Positions 31,559-44,084 of a stretch of 64,000 bases of DNA are shown here, in pieces; position 1 is the first letter of the stretch; the number at the start of each line of letters is the position of its first letter. The notes below the pieces were generated by a model. The model searched no databases, was not told where the DNA came from, and was given only the letters and a program-made list of their open reading frames with translations. The position numbers and the translations under genes were made by a program. Source of the stretch: Sapria himalayana. Its lineage: Eukaryota > Streptophyta > Magnoliopsida > Malpighiales > Rafflesiaceae. Where the stretch lies: positions 29,937 to 93,936 of the forward strand of contig JAREIK010016192.1 in the NCBI GenBank assembly GCA_029783825.1, read 5' to 3'.

Positions 31559-31790
31559 TTATCTATTTGTCTAAAAATGTTTATAACACTCATTCTATAT
31601 ATCTATTATCTATCTTTCTATCTTTATGTTTTTCAATCTATCAAAAATCTATCAATCAATGTATATATATGTCTATCAATCATTAAATCAAACTATCTAT
31701 TAATCTATCTATCAAAATTTCTATTTGTATATCTATTTATCTATCTTTTTATCAATATATCTATCAATTTATCTGTCTGTCCATCTATTT
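30480..31790. repeat. About 670-bp tandem duplication within the TCTA array
   Basis: Two consecutive segments share the same order of rare words. AAAATGTGTATAACACTCATT near 30904 matches AAAATGTTTATAACACTCATT near 31575. ATCAATCATTAAATCAAAT near 31002 matches ATCAATCATTAAATCAAAC near 31675. The offset is 670-673 bp. The duplication is diverged by small indels, so it is not an assembly copy. Confidence 0.75.
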
Positions 31791-32619
31791 GTTTATCTAT
31801 ATGTCAATCTATATGTCTATTTATTTATTTATCTATCTATCTATCTAATTATTTATCTATCTATCTTTATAATAATCTATATATCTAACAATCTATCTAT
31901 ATATCTATCTTTCTTTCAATCTCTTTGTCAATCTGTCTATCATTCTCTATATCTACATATATATATATATATATGTCTATCTATATATCTATCTATTTGT
32001 CTATCTATTTGTCTATCTATATGTCTATCTATCCGTCTATCTATTTCTCTATCTATCAATCTATTTATCTATCAGTCAATCAATAAATCAATCTAACTAT
32101 CAATCAATCAATCTATCTATATATCAATTTATCAATCTATCTATTATATGTCTATCTATATCTATAATTATATATTTATATTTTTGTCTAATAATCTATC
32201 TAATTTATCTATCTTTATATCTATCTATCTATATGTTTTTCAATTTGTCTATCTTTTCCTCTATCTATCTTTCTTTCTATCTTTCTATCAATCTGTCTAT
32301 AAATCTCTCTATCAATCTATCTATCAAACTTTTCTATTAATCAATCAATCAATCTTTCAACCAATCAATCAATCAATCAATCAATCTATCTATCTATCTC
32401 TCTAATAATCTATCTATCTATCTCTCTAATAATCTATCTATTAATCTATTAATAATCAATCTATCTATCCATCTACCTATTTATTTATTTATCTGATTAT
32501 CTATCAGTTATATATCTATCATTCTATCTATCAATCTATTATTCTTTATATATATATCTATCTATCTAACAATTTGTATATATATCTATTTGTCTATCTA
32601 TCAAACAATCAATCATTCT

Positions 32620-33766
32620 ATTTGTCTGTCTATTCATCAGTCAATCAATCAATCAATATGTCTATCTATCTATTGCTTCTATCTATTTATCTATCTGTTT
32701 GTTTCTTATCTGTCTGTCAATCTATATATGTATTTCTCTATCTTTCTATCTATATATCTATCTATTTGTCTATCTATCTATATTTATATCTATCTATCTT
32801 TCAATCTGGCTATCTATCTATCTACATATCTATCTATCTATCTGTCTGTCTATCAATATATTGATCTATATGTCTATCTTTATGTCTTTCTATTTAGCTA
32901 CCTACCTATCTATCTATCTAGTTTTCTCTATTTCTCTATATCTCTTTATATCTATATGTCTATCTATTTGTCTATATATATATATCTATCTATCTATCTA
33001 TTTGTCTATCTATCTATCTATTTATCTATCTATCTTTCTTTCTGTCTATCTTTATGACTATCTATCTATATCTCTAACAATCATTCTGTAAATCTAACTA
33101 TCAATCTATGTATCAATCTATCTATTAATCTATCTTTCATTCTATCTATTTGTCTTTCAACCTATCTACATATCTATTTGTCAATCTATCTATCTACCAA
33201 TCTATCTATTAATATGTCTTTCTATCTATTTATCTATCTATCTATCTATTAATATGTCTATCTACATACCAATCTAGAAAGATAGAATGATAGATATATC
33301 TATCCTTCTACTTATTAATCTGTTAGACTTTATATCTATCTATCTATCTATCTATTTGTCTGTCTGTCTATCCATCTGTCAATCAATCAATCAATATGTC
33401 TATCTATCTATTGCAATTATCTATCTATCTAGGTGTTTGTTTGTAATGTGTCTGTCAATCTGTATATGTATTTCTCTAACTTTCTATCTATATATCTATC
33501 TATTTGTCTATCTATCTATCTTTATATCTATCTATCTATCTTTCAATCTAGCTATCTGTGTATCTACCTATCTATCTGTCTAAATATATTGATCTATATG
33601 TCTATCTTTATGTCTTTCTATTCATCTACCTATCTATCTATCTATCTAGTTTTTTCTCTCTCTCTGTATCTATATATCTATATGTCTATCTATTTGTCTA
33701 TATATATATATTATATATCTATCTATCTATTTGTCTATCTATCTATCTATATGTCTATCTATTTGG

Positions 33767-33804
<38 letters not shown>

Positions 33805-33990
33805 CTATCTATTTATCTATCTATCTATCTATTTATCTATCTTTCTTTCTTTATGTCTATCTATCTAACTATCTCTCTATCTATATTTCTAACAATCTTT
33901 CTGTAAATCTAACTATCAATCTATGTGTCAATCTATCTATTAATCTATCTATCATTCTATCTGTCTATTTGTCGTTCAACCTATCTACAT
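32620..33990. repeat. About 730-810-bp duplication within the TCTA array
   Basis: The order of variant words from TCAATCAATCAATATGTC near 32641 is repeated from near 33380. The shared words include TATTTCTCTATCTTTC (32729 and 33467), ATTGATCTATATGTCTATC (about 32859 and 33588) and CTATCAATCTATGTATC (33098 and 33911). The offset grows from about 738 to about 813 because of indels. A strand-reversed patch at 33275-33297 lies between the copies. Confidence 0.7.
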
Positions 33991-34409
33991 ATCTATCTGT
34001 CTACCTATCAATCAATTAATATGTCTATCAATCTTTCTATCTATTTATGTATCTATATGTCTTTTGGTTTCTTTATCTCTTTGTCTATTTATATGTATAT
34101 CTGTCTATATATATATCAATCTAATATCTTTATCTATTTATCTTTGTGTCTATCTTTCTATCAATTTTCTGTCTTTCTATCGATATATCTGTCTTTCTAC
34201 TAGTCTATCAATTTGTTTATAAATCTATCAATCAATCATTCCATATTTCAATCTTTTTAATAATCTATCTATCTATCAATCTATATATCTGTCTATCTAT
34301 CTGTCTATCTATCTGTCTATCTATCTATCTATCTACATATGTCTATCAATTTGTCTATCTATGTTTCTATCAATCTGTCAATAAATCTTTCTATCAATCT
34401 ATCTTCTAT

Positions 34410-34471
<62 letters not shown>

Positions 34472-34520
34472 CTATCTAACTATATATATTGATTTATCTA
34501 TCATTCTATCTATCACTCTT

Positions 34521-34551
<31 letters not shown>

Positions 34552-35263
34552 ATATTATATATATCTATCTATCTATTTGTCAAACTTTCTATTTGTCTAT
34601 CTTTCTATTTTTAATCTATCTGTCATTATCTATCTATATTTCTATATTTCTATCTATCTATATGTCTATCTATTTGTCTGTCTATATGTCTATCTATTTG
34701 TCTATCTATTTATCGATCTCTCTATCTATATATCTATCAATCAATATATCTCTCTGTTTATCTATTTATCTATCTTTCTATCTAATAGTCAATCTATCTG
34801 TCTATCTTTATATTAATTTGTCTATCTGTCAATCTCATTATTTATATATCTTTCTAACTATCTATTTATCTATTTGTCTATCACTTTGTCTATCTATATG
34901 TATATATCTCTTTTTATCTTTTTGTCTATCTATCTATATATTTATCAATCTGTCTATCTGTCTATTGACCTATCTATCTATCTACCTATCTAGTTGTCTA
35001 TATATCTATCTATCCTTCTATCTTTCAATTTTGCTATCTATCTATTTAACTATCTATCTATCTCTTTATCTATTTGTATATCTATCTATCTATCTATGTG
35101 TCTATCTATCTATCTATCAACTATCAATCTGTCTATCAATCTTTCTATCAATTTGTCTATAAATCTATCTATCTATATGTCTATCTATCTATAAATCAAT
35201 CAATCAATCTACCTATTTTTATATTTATCTATCTATCTATCAATGTATTTGTCTAACTATATG

Positions 35264-36290
35264 CACTACAAGAAAATATCGATTTATCTAGGGAAATTTG
35301 GCTAGGGATAAAATCCCTACCTAATTATCAAGGGATTAGCTAGGGAATAACAAATAATTTTTGATTTTACATTAAATTAAAATTTTGCAATGGATTAGTG
35401 ATGGATTAGTAATGGAAATGTTTGATTGAAAATATGTTATTGCTAATATTTTCGTAGATTTCAACACAAAAAAAAGCACGGAATTTAGCGATGGATTTAG
35501 CGATGCTATATTTCTATCTAATTAGATTGAGACTAAATCCATCGCTAAATAATTATCTGAATTTTTTTAACTTTTTATATTTTATTGCAAGTGATTATTC
35601 CTTGAATTTTATTTTTCACAAAATATATCCACTTAGCTAGAGATTTTTCTCTAACTATTTGTGTAGGGGATAGTTTTCATCACTATTCTTTAATGATTTA
35701 ATTTTTTTCTATATTATTTATTTTAATTTTTATTTAATTCTATATATTAAAGTTACGTATTCATTGGTAAATTGATGAGCAATCCTTGAGGGTCACATTC
35801 TCTTTGTATAATTATAAAAATAGGTTATTATAACCAAATAATTTAAAAATAAAATACAAAAAATTTAATATTAATAAAGACTACAATACTATTAATAAAG
35901 ACTATAATAACAATTAATAAAGATTACAATATCATTAAATTATTAATTCTATAATTTTTAAAATTTTTAAAGATATTTTAAAAACTAAGTGAACATATAT
36001 TAAAATTTATACTAATAAAAAGATTAAATAATTCATTGTATAATAAAATATAATAATTAACGAAAAAAACTATTAAATATTAATATTATTTCTATAAAAA
36101 TATTTTTATGGCTAAAGGAAATTTTTTAAAAAAATAATTACTAACAAATTTAAAAATTTTAAATTATAAAAAAAATTACTAATTTTTCATAATATTTAAA
36201 TGAAAATAAATTAATATTTAAAGATAAATACAGAGATATTCATCCCTATTGAAATTTATAAGAATTAAATAATTGAGTTAAATTTATATC
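35264..36290 (+). repeat. Element B 5' terminal and subterminal region
   Basis: Subterminal motifs TAGCTAGGGA, GATGGATTAG, ATTTAGCGATGGA and CCATCGCTAAAT are scattered over the first 300 bases, followed by AT-rich DNA. The order of motifs matches element A at 19119-20170. Compared with A, a large internal segment is missing, with the junction near 36290-36305. Confidence 0.8.
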
Positions 36291-36299
36291 TAAAGATTA

Positions 36300-37260
36300 G
36301 TAGGACTAGGTACATGAATGTCTTGCCACACAGGAGGGTCAGCATCGAGCATTGAGCATGCTCGATATTTGGTATAATTTTAAAATTTAAAACATTTATA
36401 TATTTACTTATTTAGTGGTTATCCTATTAGGTACATGATTTTATTAATTTTGTTAAAATTTTTAAACATTTCTTAATTTTTTAACTTAATAAATACATAC
36501 TATAGGCTGGACAATTGGGTTGTGATCCCAATTTTAATAAGATTTTCAAAAAGATGCATGTAAAGAAAGCCGATTGTCAGTTTTTGACAAAAAGTCTCAG
36601 ATGATTACTGTAAGAATCTGTTATATTAATAAAACTTTATGATACTATAGAAAAATTTGAAAGTTGTTTAGAATGCAAAATATTAAATTTATTTTATTTA
36701 TATCTAGAATATATTTTTCTCTATTTTTTAACAAGAACTCATGGAGGAACATGTGACAGTTGTTTCTCAACATGTTGAGGGTTCTATGGATCTTCAACCA
36801 ATTGCCTTTGATCCTATATATTGGAGACCATAGGAGGTTATAAGAAGCTGTGAGTGTATGACATCGAATTGAAGTGACTAGCATTTTGTTGTAGCAGTCA
36901 TGCTTCTAATTCATTTATCACAACAATGGTGGATGAGGTGGTCGAACAACAAGTAATGGAAACAAATAAAACTTTTGAAGTTATGGATACCTAAATGAAA
37001 GAGAACAATGAACAGATATCTCATTTGAAAGAAGAAATGGAGAAAATAAAAGAAGAGATATATGAGCAGATTAATCATTTGAAAGAAAAAATACAAGAAA
37101 TTAAAGAAATGAATGATGAGATGAAAGAAATGAATGATGAGATGAAAGAAATTAAAAATTTAATGCAACAGCAGATGTACTATAAAGAGTCATAGTTAGT
37201 GGCATTGAGGCAACAGATAACATTTCAAGATCCAACTACAAAACCATGAAGGAGAGGCTG
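36300..37260 (+). pseudogene. CACTA ORF1 C-terminal half, broken, with coiled coil
   Basis: Homologous to element A ORF1 from about 26071 onward: the TQEGQ-like segment near 36330, LDNWVVIPILIRFSKRCM-like and LGCDP-like reading near 36510-36560 (frame-broken), VKKADCQF-like near 36565, then MEEHVTVVSQHVEGS near 36740 and the LQPIAFDPIYWRP segment. It continues past the point where A is cut, through VDEVVEQQVMETNKTFE near 36930 (interrupted by TAA at about 36991), into a Lys/Glu heptad region at 36995-37195 (EQISHLKEEMEKIKEEIYEQ and further repeats). Such a C-terminal coiled coil is usual for ORF1 proteins of this group and would serve dimerisation. Stops and frame shifts are present, so it is a pseudogene. 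The N-terminal half is deleted. Confidence 0.75.
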
Positions 37261-40200
37261 GCACAAATGCACCAGCTAATAATTAGGATGATTTTGTATC
37301 AGAATTATTTCTGAATAATTTTTGATTCTTGTCTATGTATATCTAAAAAAGATGAGAATTTTTTGGAGGTATCATTTTTCTTTATTCTGGTTTTGTTCTT
37401 TGCTTTGTTGATTAACCTAATCATGAATCTTTACAGGACATTTTATATGAGAGGCATAAAAAAATTCTGATTCAAAGCCTTAAGACATTGCCATGGTCCT
37501 TCCTATGGATGGGTCCCATCTATACTGATCTCAGCTGGATCAAAGGAGGCTGAGCTTCTATTATCTTTAATATTACTGAAACATTTTATTTTTGCACTCT
37601 CTCTCTCTCACTAAACATCATTGTTGGCCATCTTTTAGATATTTTTTGAAGTTGTATGACTATCAACTCAGATTCGTGTTTGTTCAAGTCTATAAATACT
37701 ATTTTTATATTTCTATGAATATGTTTGTGTGTACCCAAATATTTTTGGTAGAGTTTTAGCCTATTATAGGTATATAAAAGGTTTGGCTGGTCCTCATGGT
37801 TCTAGGAATAGCATGTTAGCTTCTAAATTTGTGAGATGAACACAAAAATTCTAGTCCCACATAGAATTAAGTTTGTTCTTGACACTCTTATTTCATGAAG
37901 ATCTGCATTGTCACTATTTAGATCTATGACTGCTTTTTATTGGTCATCAATGGAATTAAACTATTGAATTGTTAATTACCATAATGATTGCTAATGAAAT
38001 TCAATTAATGTGTTCATTTAGCTTGTTCTCCCCCTCTTGCATGTTCCTAGTGTTGGGGATGACAACAAGATGAACATGAGGAACTATGGCTATCAATGGG
38101 GTTGTGGTGGGTGCCAATCCGCATGTTGTACAAACTAGCCATCGATGTATACACTGTCGATGAGCATTAAATGAAGAGGAGTGAGAATAGTTTGGAGGAT
38201 GGTGAGTCAAGGTGCATTACTATATGAAGTTTGCAAATTTTGTAGCAATTTGTTTTTTTTTTATATTTGGAAGACAAAACATCTAATTTTTGACATTTTG
38301 TTCCTTTTTTTTCTTTGCATGTGTATTGTTTTTATGGAGTGAAAATGTTTTTATGGAGTGCATATTGAATTATTGTGTAGTTATATTGATGCATACAATG
38401 AAGTGATGGCCCTTACTTCAAACCAAGTGAGGAACCAAATGCAGTAGAAGCTATAGGGTTGATGGTCTAATAAAATGAAGCTAAGCAATCAAAATCATGG
38501 TGCAAGCACACAAAGAGGGGAAGAAACATTCTAAGAAAACCACATGGGAGCTTGGTGCTGTAGGGCATGGTGGGGTAAGAGCAACCCCATCATAGTCCTT
38601 GGGAGGAATAGAGAGTTTTTGTTGTGGGGAGACAATGTGCGAACTTTGATGCGCCAAGCCTAGCTCGTGGCTTGTCTTCCAAGTTTTCCACTAAAAGTTT
38701 TTAGATATATTTTAAAAATTTAAATAATATTCACATTTTTTATTAATGCTGATAGTGATGTTTTGTGCATTCTTTGTGAATTATAAATGGGATAATACTT
38801 TAGCTGCTTTTCTATATCTATATCTATACCTACTATTCTAATCTATAAGACATCCATATATATTGAAGTGTATATGTATATATACTATAATATTATATGT
38901 ACATATATACTATATATAACTATCTTATTGATGAGTACAATGTTTGTGATATTGCTTATGTTTTGCTGGGTGCCATGTTCTCTACTATATCAATAGATAC
39001 GTTGTTCTATTGATAGCTTTTTGGATAAAGACTTAGCATGTCTTACACTTTGAGGCATGCCTAGCACACACAGGTACACTATGAGGGTGTCATAGATATT
39101 ATTCATCCTATGAGTTACCCTAATTAAAATAACATATTATATAAGTGCATTGTTGTATGAGGTTATTCAGCAAGTGTATTATATTTGTGTGATTTAATGT
39201 TTTTCATGGCATCAAAATCTACCCCATGGAAAGCTAAATTCTAGGGGGTGTGTGTTGGAAAGAGCTGCAATCCCCTAGAAGGAGTACATTCCACTATGCA
39301 CTAGCAACCATGATTACTCATGCATTGTGTGCTATGCAATTCTTCACATGCTCACTGTATGTTATCAAAACCATTGCACTCCCACTGTGTGTTATTGAAA
39401 TCATTGCTCACAAGATTTAAGCCTTGATTCCAACTACATCAATGCCATATGTGACCCATAGGGGTGGATGTTGCTGAATCTGAGTTTTACGAGCCAGATC
39501 AGATGCTTTTACCACCTCAAATACAAGCAATAGGTGAGATGTTGATTTCTCAATGAGCTCATAATAGGCTTGGCATAGCATTGAGTTGTGAAAGTTTTTG
39601 TTTTTTTTGTTTTTTTTTTGTTTTTAATTTGATTTGGTTGCTTGGATAGGGCGGAGACCCTTCTTATCAAGGCGAACCAAATTGCATCGTGACAAACTGA
39701 ATGCATTGAAACTGTGAAGTTGTGCAGAGAAGTTGGATGGGCTATTATAATGGAAATGGAGTACATGTAAGACATCTACTTGAACATCATGATAGGTGAT
39801 TTGACAAGCATCCTGAACAAGTTTATTTGGTATTCTTGTTGACTGAACTCATGTTCTTATGGTTAGAGTAATGTTTGTTCACAATAGTGTTGAGATAAGA
39901 TTTCATTGATGATGATAATGATAGGTTGGGGGAAATTTTCTATGAAGTAGTAATCAAGTTTTCTTATACAATTTTTTGTGTACACGGGATATTCATAGAT
40001 TTTTTCTTTCATGAAATTTATTAATACTAGCTTTTAATTTCTCGTGCATCAAAACAAGATTAACTATTCATACTTACAACTATCAAATATTCTTTCAAAT
40101 GGTCATTTATTTTTCATAAAAAAGTTTTCTTATAGTTTTCTCAAGCAAAAAAACATAATAATAAATTTTAGATCATGTGGGATATGTAGATTTGAAAAAA

Positions 40201-40880
40201 TTTGATTTTTGGTAATGACCATTTCCATGCATCAATGGTTCAGTTCAACTAGAAAGATGCAATATATGGACAAGATAAAGAAATATGAGAAGATAGGAAA
40301 ATCGTGTGTGCATGTGTGTATGCACGTGTGTGTGTTTTGACCCATATAGTTATACTATATTCATGATGTATGCATGTATATTTCATAAATACATGCCTAT
40401 CCTTTTTTAAGTAAATGTAGATAAATATCTGATGCATACGTGCATGATAGCACCCTTCATTAGTTTTTTTATTACTAAATGTTGTAGACCATCCCCGTAA
40501 TCCCAAGTCTTTTCTTAACAACTTGACTAGGAAGACGGTCATTGTAAAACTCAAGTGGGGAATGGAATACAAAGGTGAGCAACCATGCTTTTTTTCCTGT
40601 GCATTGCATTTTTTTCTTTGGTTTCTTTTAGGTTTCCTTGCTTCGGTGTACGCCTATATGAACCTACTAGTGTGCAAATATTCAATACCATGAAGCCTGT
40701 TGTATTCAACTTCCATTTCCCTTTTGTTTGGCACTTTCTTATGAGTTTTGTATGGAAATAATAAATTTTAAATAAAAAATCCAAAATATAATGCTAGTTT
40801 AAAAAATATTACCAAACTAATACTTCTGGAAATAATGTGGAAATTTGTGTCATTGTAAATGATAGTCATTGCCACCCTAT
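37260..40880. other. Element B internal sequence without a recognisable gene
   Basis: The composition is more balanced than in the arrays, and short open frames on both strands (for example minus 38001-38210, 39509-39775 and 40249-40572) show no family features. Words such as CTCTCTCTCTCTCA (near 37596) and a T-rich run at 39600-39626 occur. It may be 3' UTR, lost TNP2 space, or captured host DNA that I cannot identify. Confidence 0.4.
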
Positions 40881-40884
40881 TAAT

Positions 40885-41919
40885 TTTAAAAATCAATGGT
40901 GGCATTGTGAATGCTGTCTATTAAATTTTAAAAATTTTAAAATGTAGGCATTGGAAATAATGGGAGAGTGTGTGGAATCCAACTTAGTGAAAAACAATGT
41001 TGAACAAGTCATATCCATGGATATTTGTTCCAAAAGTACATCCACCACTATGGCTGCCACCCACAAATATCACTCCAATCCTCATGAATTCATAAGAATC
41101 CATTAAACCTCTCACCACAGCCAACTCTTATCCTCCTTCATTTGTTTCTTTAGTCAATTTGAACAATTGGGAAGGTCTTAAGTTTTCCATTAGAAATACT
41201 GACAAAGACCGAAGATGTGATGAAGGTTTAGCGGTGATGGAGAGGAAGAAAAAAATATAGTGATTATGGGAGAGTGTGTGGCAAGCATAGAAAGAGTAGT
41301 CAGAGGAGTGAGGAGAAAATTTTTAACTGCCAGAGGAGCATATTCAGAGGAGAGCATAGTCAGAGGAGAGCATAGTCAGAGGAGAGCATAGTCAGAGGAG
41401 AGCGTAGTCAGAGGAGTCAAAGAAGTGAGTGTAGTCAGAGAAGCATAGTCAGAGGAGACATGCTATTGAATTTTTAAAAATCAAAGGCCAACATTATGAA
41501 TGCTGGCTATTAAATTTTAAAAATTTTTAAATGGAGGCATTGAAAATGACGAGAGAATGTGTGGCATCCAACCTAGTGAAAAACAAGGTTGAACAAACCA
41601 TATTGTGAATATTTGTTCCAGAAGTACATCCACCACCCTGGTTGCTACTACCAATATCACTATAGTTTTCTAGAATTCATACATGAAAGAAGCCATAAAC
41701 CCTCTTACCGTAGCCAACTCTTCTCCTCCTCAATTTCTTTCTTTTAGTTAATTTGAACCAATAGGGAAGGACTTAAGCTAACCTTTAGAAACACTGACAA
41801 AGATTGAAGATGTGATGAGGGTTTTATTCAGTGATGGAGAGGAAGAAAAAAAACATAGTTATTATGAGAGAGTGTGTGACAAGCATAGAGAGTGTAGCCA
41901 GAGGAGTGAGGGAGAAAAT
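40885..41919. repeat. Tandem duplication, two copies offset by about 588 bp, with a minisatellite between
   Basis: Copy 1 (about 40885-41320) and copy 2 (about 41473-41919) share long segments: AATGCTGTCTATTAAATTTT against AATGCTGGCTATTAAATTTT, GTACATCCACCAC, CACTGACAAAGA, and GTGATGGAGAGGAAGAAAAA. Both end at GAGGAGTGAGG. Between them, 41325-41460 is a minisatellite of about 17-bp units of the type CAGAGGAGAGCATAGT (around six copies with variants). The minisatellite consensus matches the tail of each copy, which suggests it grew from that tail. No protein is supported. Confidence 0.8.
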
Positions 41920-42047
41920 GGAAATAGTTAGATAAGTAACATTTCCTCAGTTCTATTTAAGGAATCATTCAAAAGTAGATATTTTCAAAAAATTTATGTA
42001 GCTTAAGTGCATCGTAGATGGTTATTCAGTAGAGAAGTTATTTATAT

Positions 42048-42500
42048 ATGGATGATCTTAAATGGGTCTCTGATATTTGGCCAAATTATAGTTGGCAAGC
42101 AGGTAACAACATTACAGAGTACATTATCACAGAGATGCAAAGTCTGATCTACGGAATAGGAGATGAGGCTGGAAGAGTATGGCTTATAAGAATCACCACA
42201 TTCCAAACTTACATTAAGTGTAAAGCAGGCTTTCCCTCTCTGGAGACTATTTGGGAACTTTATCGAGTCGTTGTTCCAGTTGGAAACCTAAATCTAAGCC
42301 TCAATCTCAATGGGCAAAATGAAACTTTTTTTTTACTTTTTTTCTCTCAAATTTTTCTAGTGCGATATATGAGTCATATATGCTACCCACCAAGGACTCA
42401 ACTACAAACCCAAAAAGGCACACACACAAACACTTATTCATATGTATTATCGTGTCAACTATTGTATATAAGCGTGCAAAAACACTTCATATTTCACTAG
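42048..42500 (+). CDS. 150-codon open frame, unknown, possibly a decayed hAT segment
   Basis: The open frame starts ATGGATGATC and ends TAG before 42500. It lies outside the tetranucleotide arrays and has an ordinary amino-acid mix in its first 95 residues (WVSDIWPNYSWQAG, then GRVWLIRITTFQTYIK, then ETIWELYRVVVPV). The last third is low-quality sequence with a T-run. I recognise no domain. It lies about 0.9 kb upstream of a clear hAT transposase C-terminus on the same strand, so it might be part of the decayed hAT body or chance. The call is weak. Confidence 0.2.
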   Translation: MDDLKWVSDIWPNYSWQAGNNITEYIITEMQSLIYGIGDEAGRVWLIRITTFQTYIKCKAGFPSLETIWELYRVVVPVGNLNLSLNLNGQNETFFLLFFSQIFLVRYMSHICYPPRTQLQTQKGTHTNTYSYVLSCQLLYISVQKHFIFH

Positions 42501-42869
42501 TCATGCATTTGATGAAGTTTTAAAAAGAATAAAAATGGATGCATGATCAAAACATCTACATGTGAGAGTGGCTCTGGCTGGCAAAAGATTGAATCTGGAT
42601 TACTTACAAAAACACAACATGCAGCCCTAATTGCTCCATTAACCTCGACAAAGAAACTAAAGTTCAAAACCATGAGTTCATTTTACATGTTATGCTTGCT
42701 CGAGTGTATTGTCGTGGCTCCAACAGTATAAAGAAGAAAAGAGGGGCAATGATAAGGTGCCTATTTGTTTTATTAAATATGAAATATGGCCTTGTCATAC
42801 TCGAATGTATCTATATCCTTTCCTCCTATTAAATGATTTGTTTTTTTTTCTTTAATCATGATTTAGAGT

Positions 42870-43630
42870 GAACCTGTTAACTTCAACAAATTAAGGGATG
42901 CTTTCCACGAGTGGCTTCTACATTTCAATCCAAAAAAAAAACCAATCAAGTTAAATTCATCTTCTTCATCTTCAGTTTCTGCATCATCTCTTGATCAAAC
43001 CACCAACTTAACTTGGCTGCTCTCTTAGAAATCTATATGGCCAAGATACAATATTGAAAGCAGAATTGAATCCAGACAGGATCTTGTGTCAAACCCAAAT
43101 TCAAGCCCGATTTTGGCATCATCAAGTGAGGCAGACATTGATGAAAATCTTGATTTTTAAAATTCAATAGCGTGGTAATGACTATCATTAACAACGATGC
43201 CCATTACCATGCTATTTCTAGATGCACTAGTTTGGTAATAAATACTGATTATTGATCTATCCTATCACATTCTGATACTAAGAATCTTGATATATTACAG
43301 TGGTGGAAATCATATGAGTCCAACGTTCTCGTGCTATCTAATATGACACAAGATCTATTGACTCCTCCGATGTCGAGCGTAGTAGTGGAGCCTACTTAAT
43401 TTTGATGTGAATGTGATTTGGATAGGAGATCTAGATTATGTCAAGATATTGTTGAGGCTTTAGTATGCATGAAGGATTGGGAGGATTCGATGTTTAGCAT
43501 TAAGAATCGTGCTGGGAATGGGAGTGGGACTATAGTGAATGCAGAGGAGTTGATTATTATTAATGATCCATATAATAGTGATATTGATATTGAGGTTGAG
43601 AATGATAATGATACGAAGATAGATGTTTGA
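42870..43630 (+). pseudogene. hAT (Ac-like) transposase C-terminus with dimerisation domain, broken
   Basis: hAT transposases cut and paste DNA and end in a conserved dimerisation domain. Here a Ser-rich linker is visible at about 42960-43025 (SSSSSSVSASSLDQTTNLTW), after VNFNKLRDAFHEWLLHFNP near 42878. A stop-broken gap follows. Then comes LDILQWWKSYESNVLVLSNM near 43286, and DLLTPPMSSVVVEP up to about 43396, where the family usually has TVASESAFS. A TAA follows, then DRRSRLCQDIVEALVCMKDW from about 43424 and an acidic tail to the stop at 43628-43630. The order WWK...DLL..P.S.V..E...R.S.L....VEAL.C.KDW is diagnostic. Stops near 43020 and 43397 and a missing SAFS motif show it is dead. The N-terminal zinc finger and catalytic core are not recognised. 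Confidence 0.8.
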
Positions 43631-44084
43631 TGAGGTTGCTACTTGATGCTTGATGGTTGATGATTACAGGATTACGACATGCCGAAAGCGACACTTTTGT
43701 TACAGTTATGCTTTTCCATATGAGTTATTCTTGATTCTGATTTTTGATTTCGATATTTTGTACTTATTTTTATTTACATTGTATTTACTTTAGTTTGGTT
43801 ATTTGGCACTTGACTTTCTGAGTGTGACTTTTTTATTTTTGTTAAATAAATTTTGAGTTTATTTTTAATAATTTCATTAAAATATTAAAATATAATTCTA
43901 ATAAATTATAATCTAACTAAAACATAATTAAAACAAATAACATAAAAAATAAACTTTATAACTATTTATATATTTACAATTTACAATTTAAATATTTTTA
44001 ATTATTATCTAATTTATATTTATAAATACATAAAGATTCTAAACAAAAAATGAAAAAAATATAAAAAAATAATAAATTTTTTTA
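43631..44084. other. AT-rich spacer after the hAT remnant
   Basis: Non-coding AT-rich DNA with T-rich stretches that would fit the 3' untranslated part of the hAT element. No feature is seen. Confidence 0.5.

Larger units (their letters stand above)
27084..35263. repeat. Degenerate TCTA array inside element A, left part (about 8.2 kb)
   Basis: The + strand is TCTA units with TGTC, ATCA and TTAT variants, the reverse complement orientation of the array outside element A. It contains pure TA runs near 31528-31555, 33771-33801 and 34415-34468. It also contains long internal duplications (listed separately) and a short segment in the opposite orientation near 33275-33297. It is split by element B at 35264 and resumes at 44391. 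The plus-strand ORFs, up to 338 codons, are repeat translations (Ser, Ile, Tyr, Leu) without any domain. Confidence 0.95.

Noticed and set aside
27006..35256. Plus-strand ORFs up to 338 codons in the TCTA array
   Set aside because: The same repeat effect as on the other arrays; overlapping frames are all equally open.
36645..37096. Minus-strand ORFs opposite ORF1 of element B
   Set aside because: Antisense to the ORF1 remnant and its coiled-coil segment.
38001..38210. Small minus-strand ORF with His and Cys residues
   Set aside because: No zinc-finger spacing and no recognisable family; likely chance.
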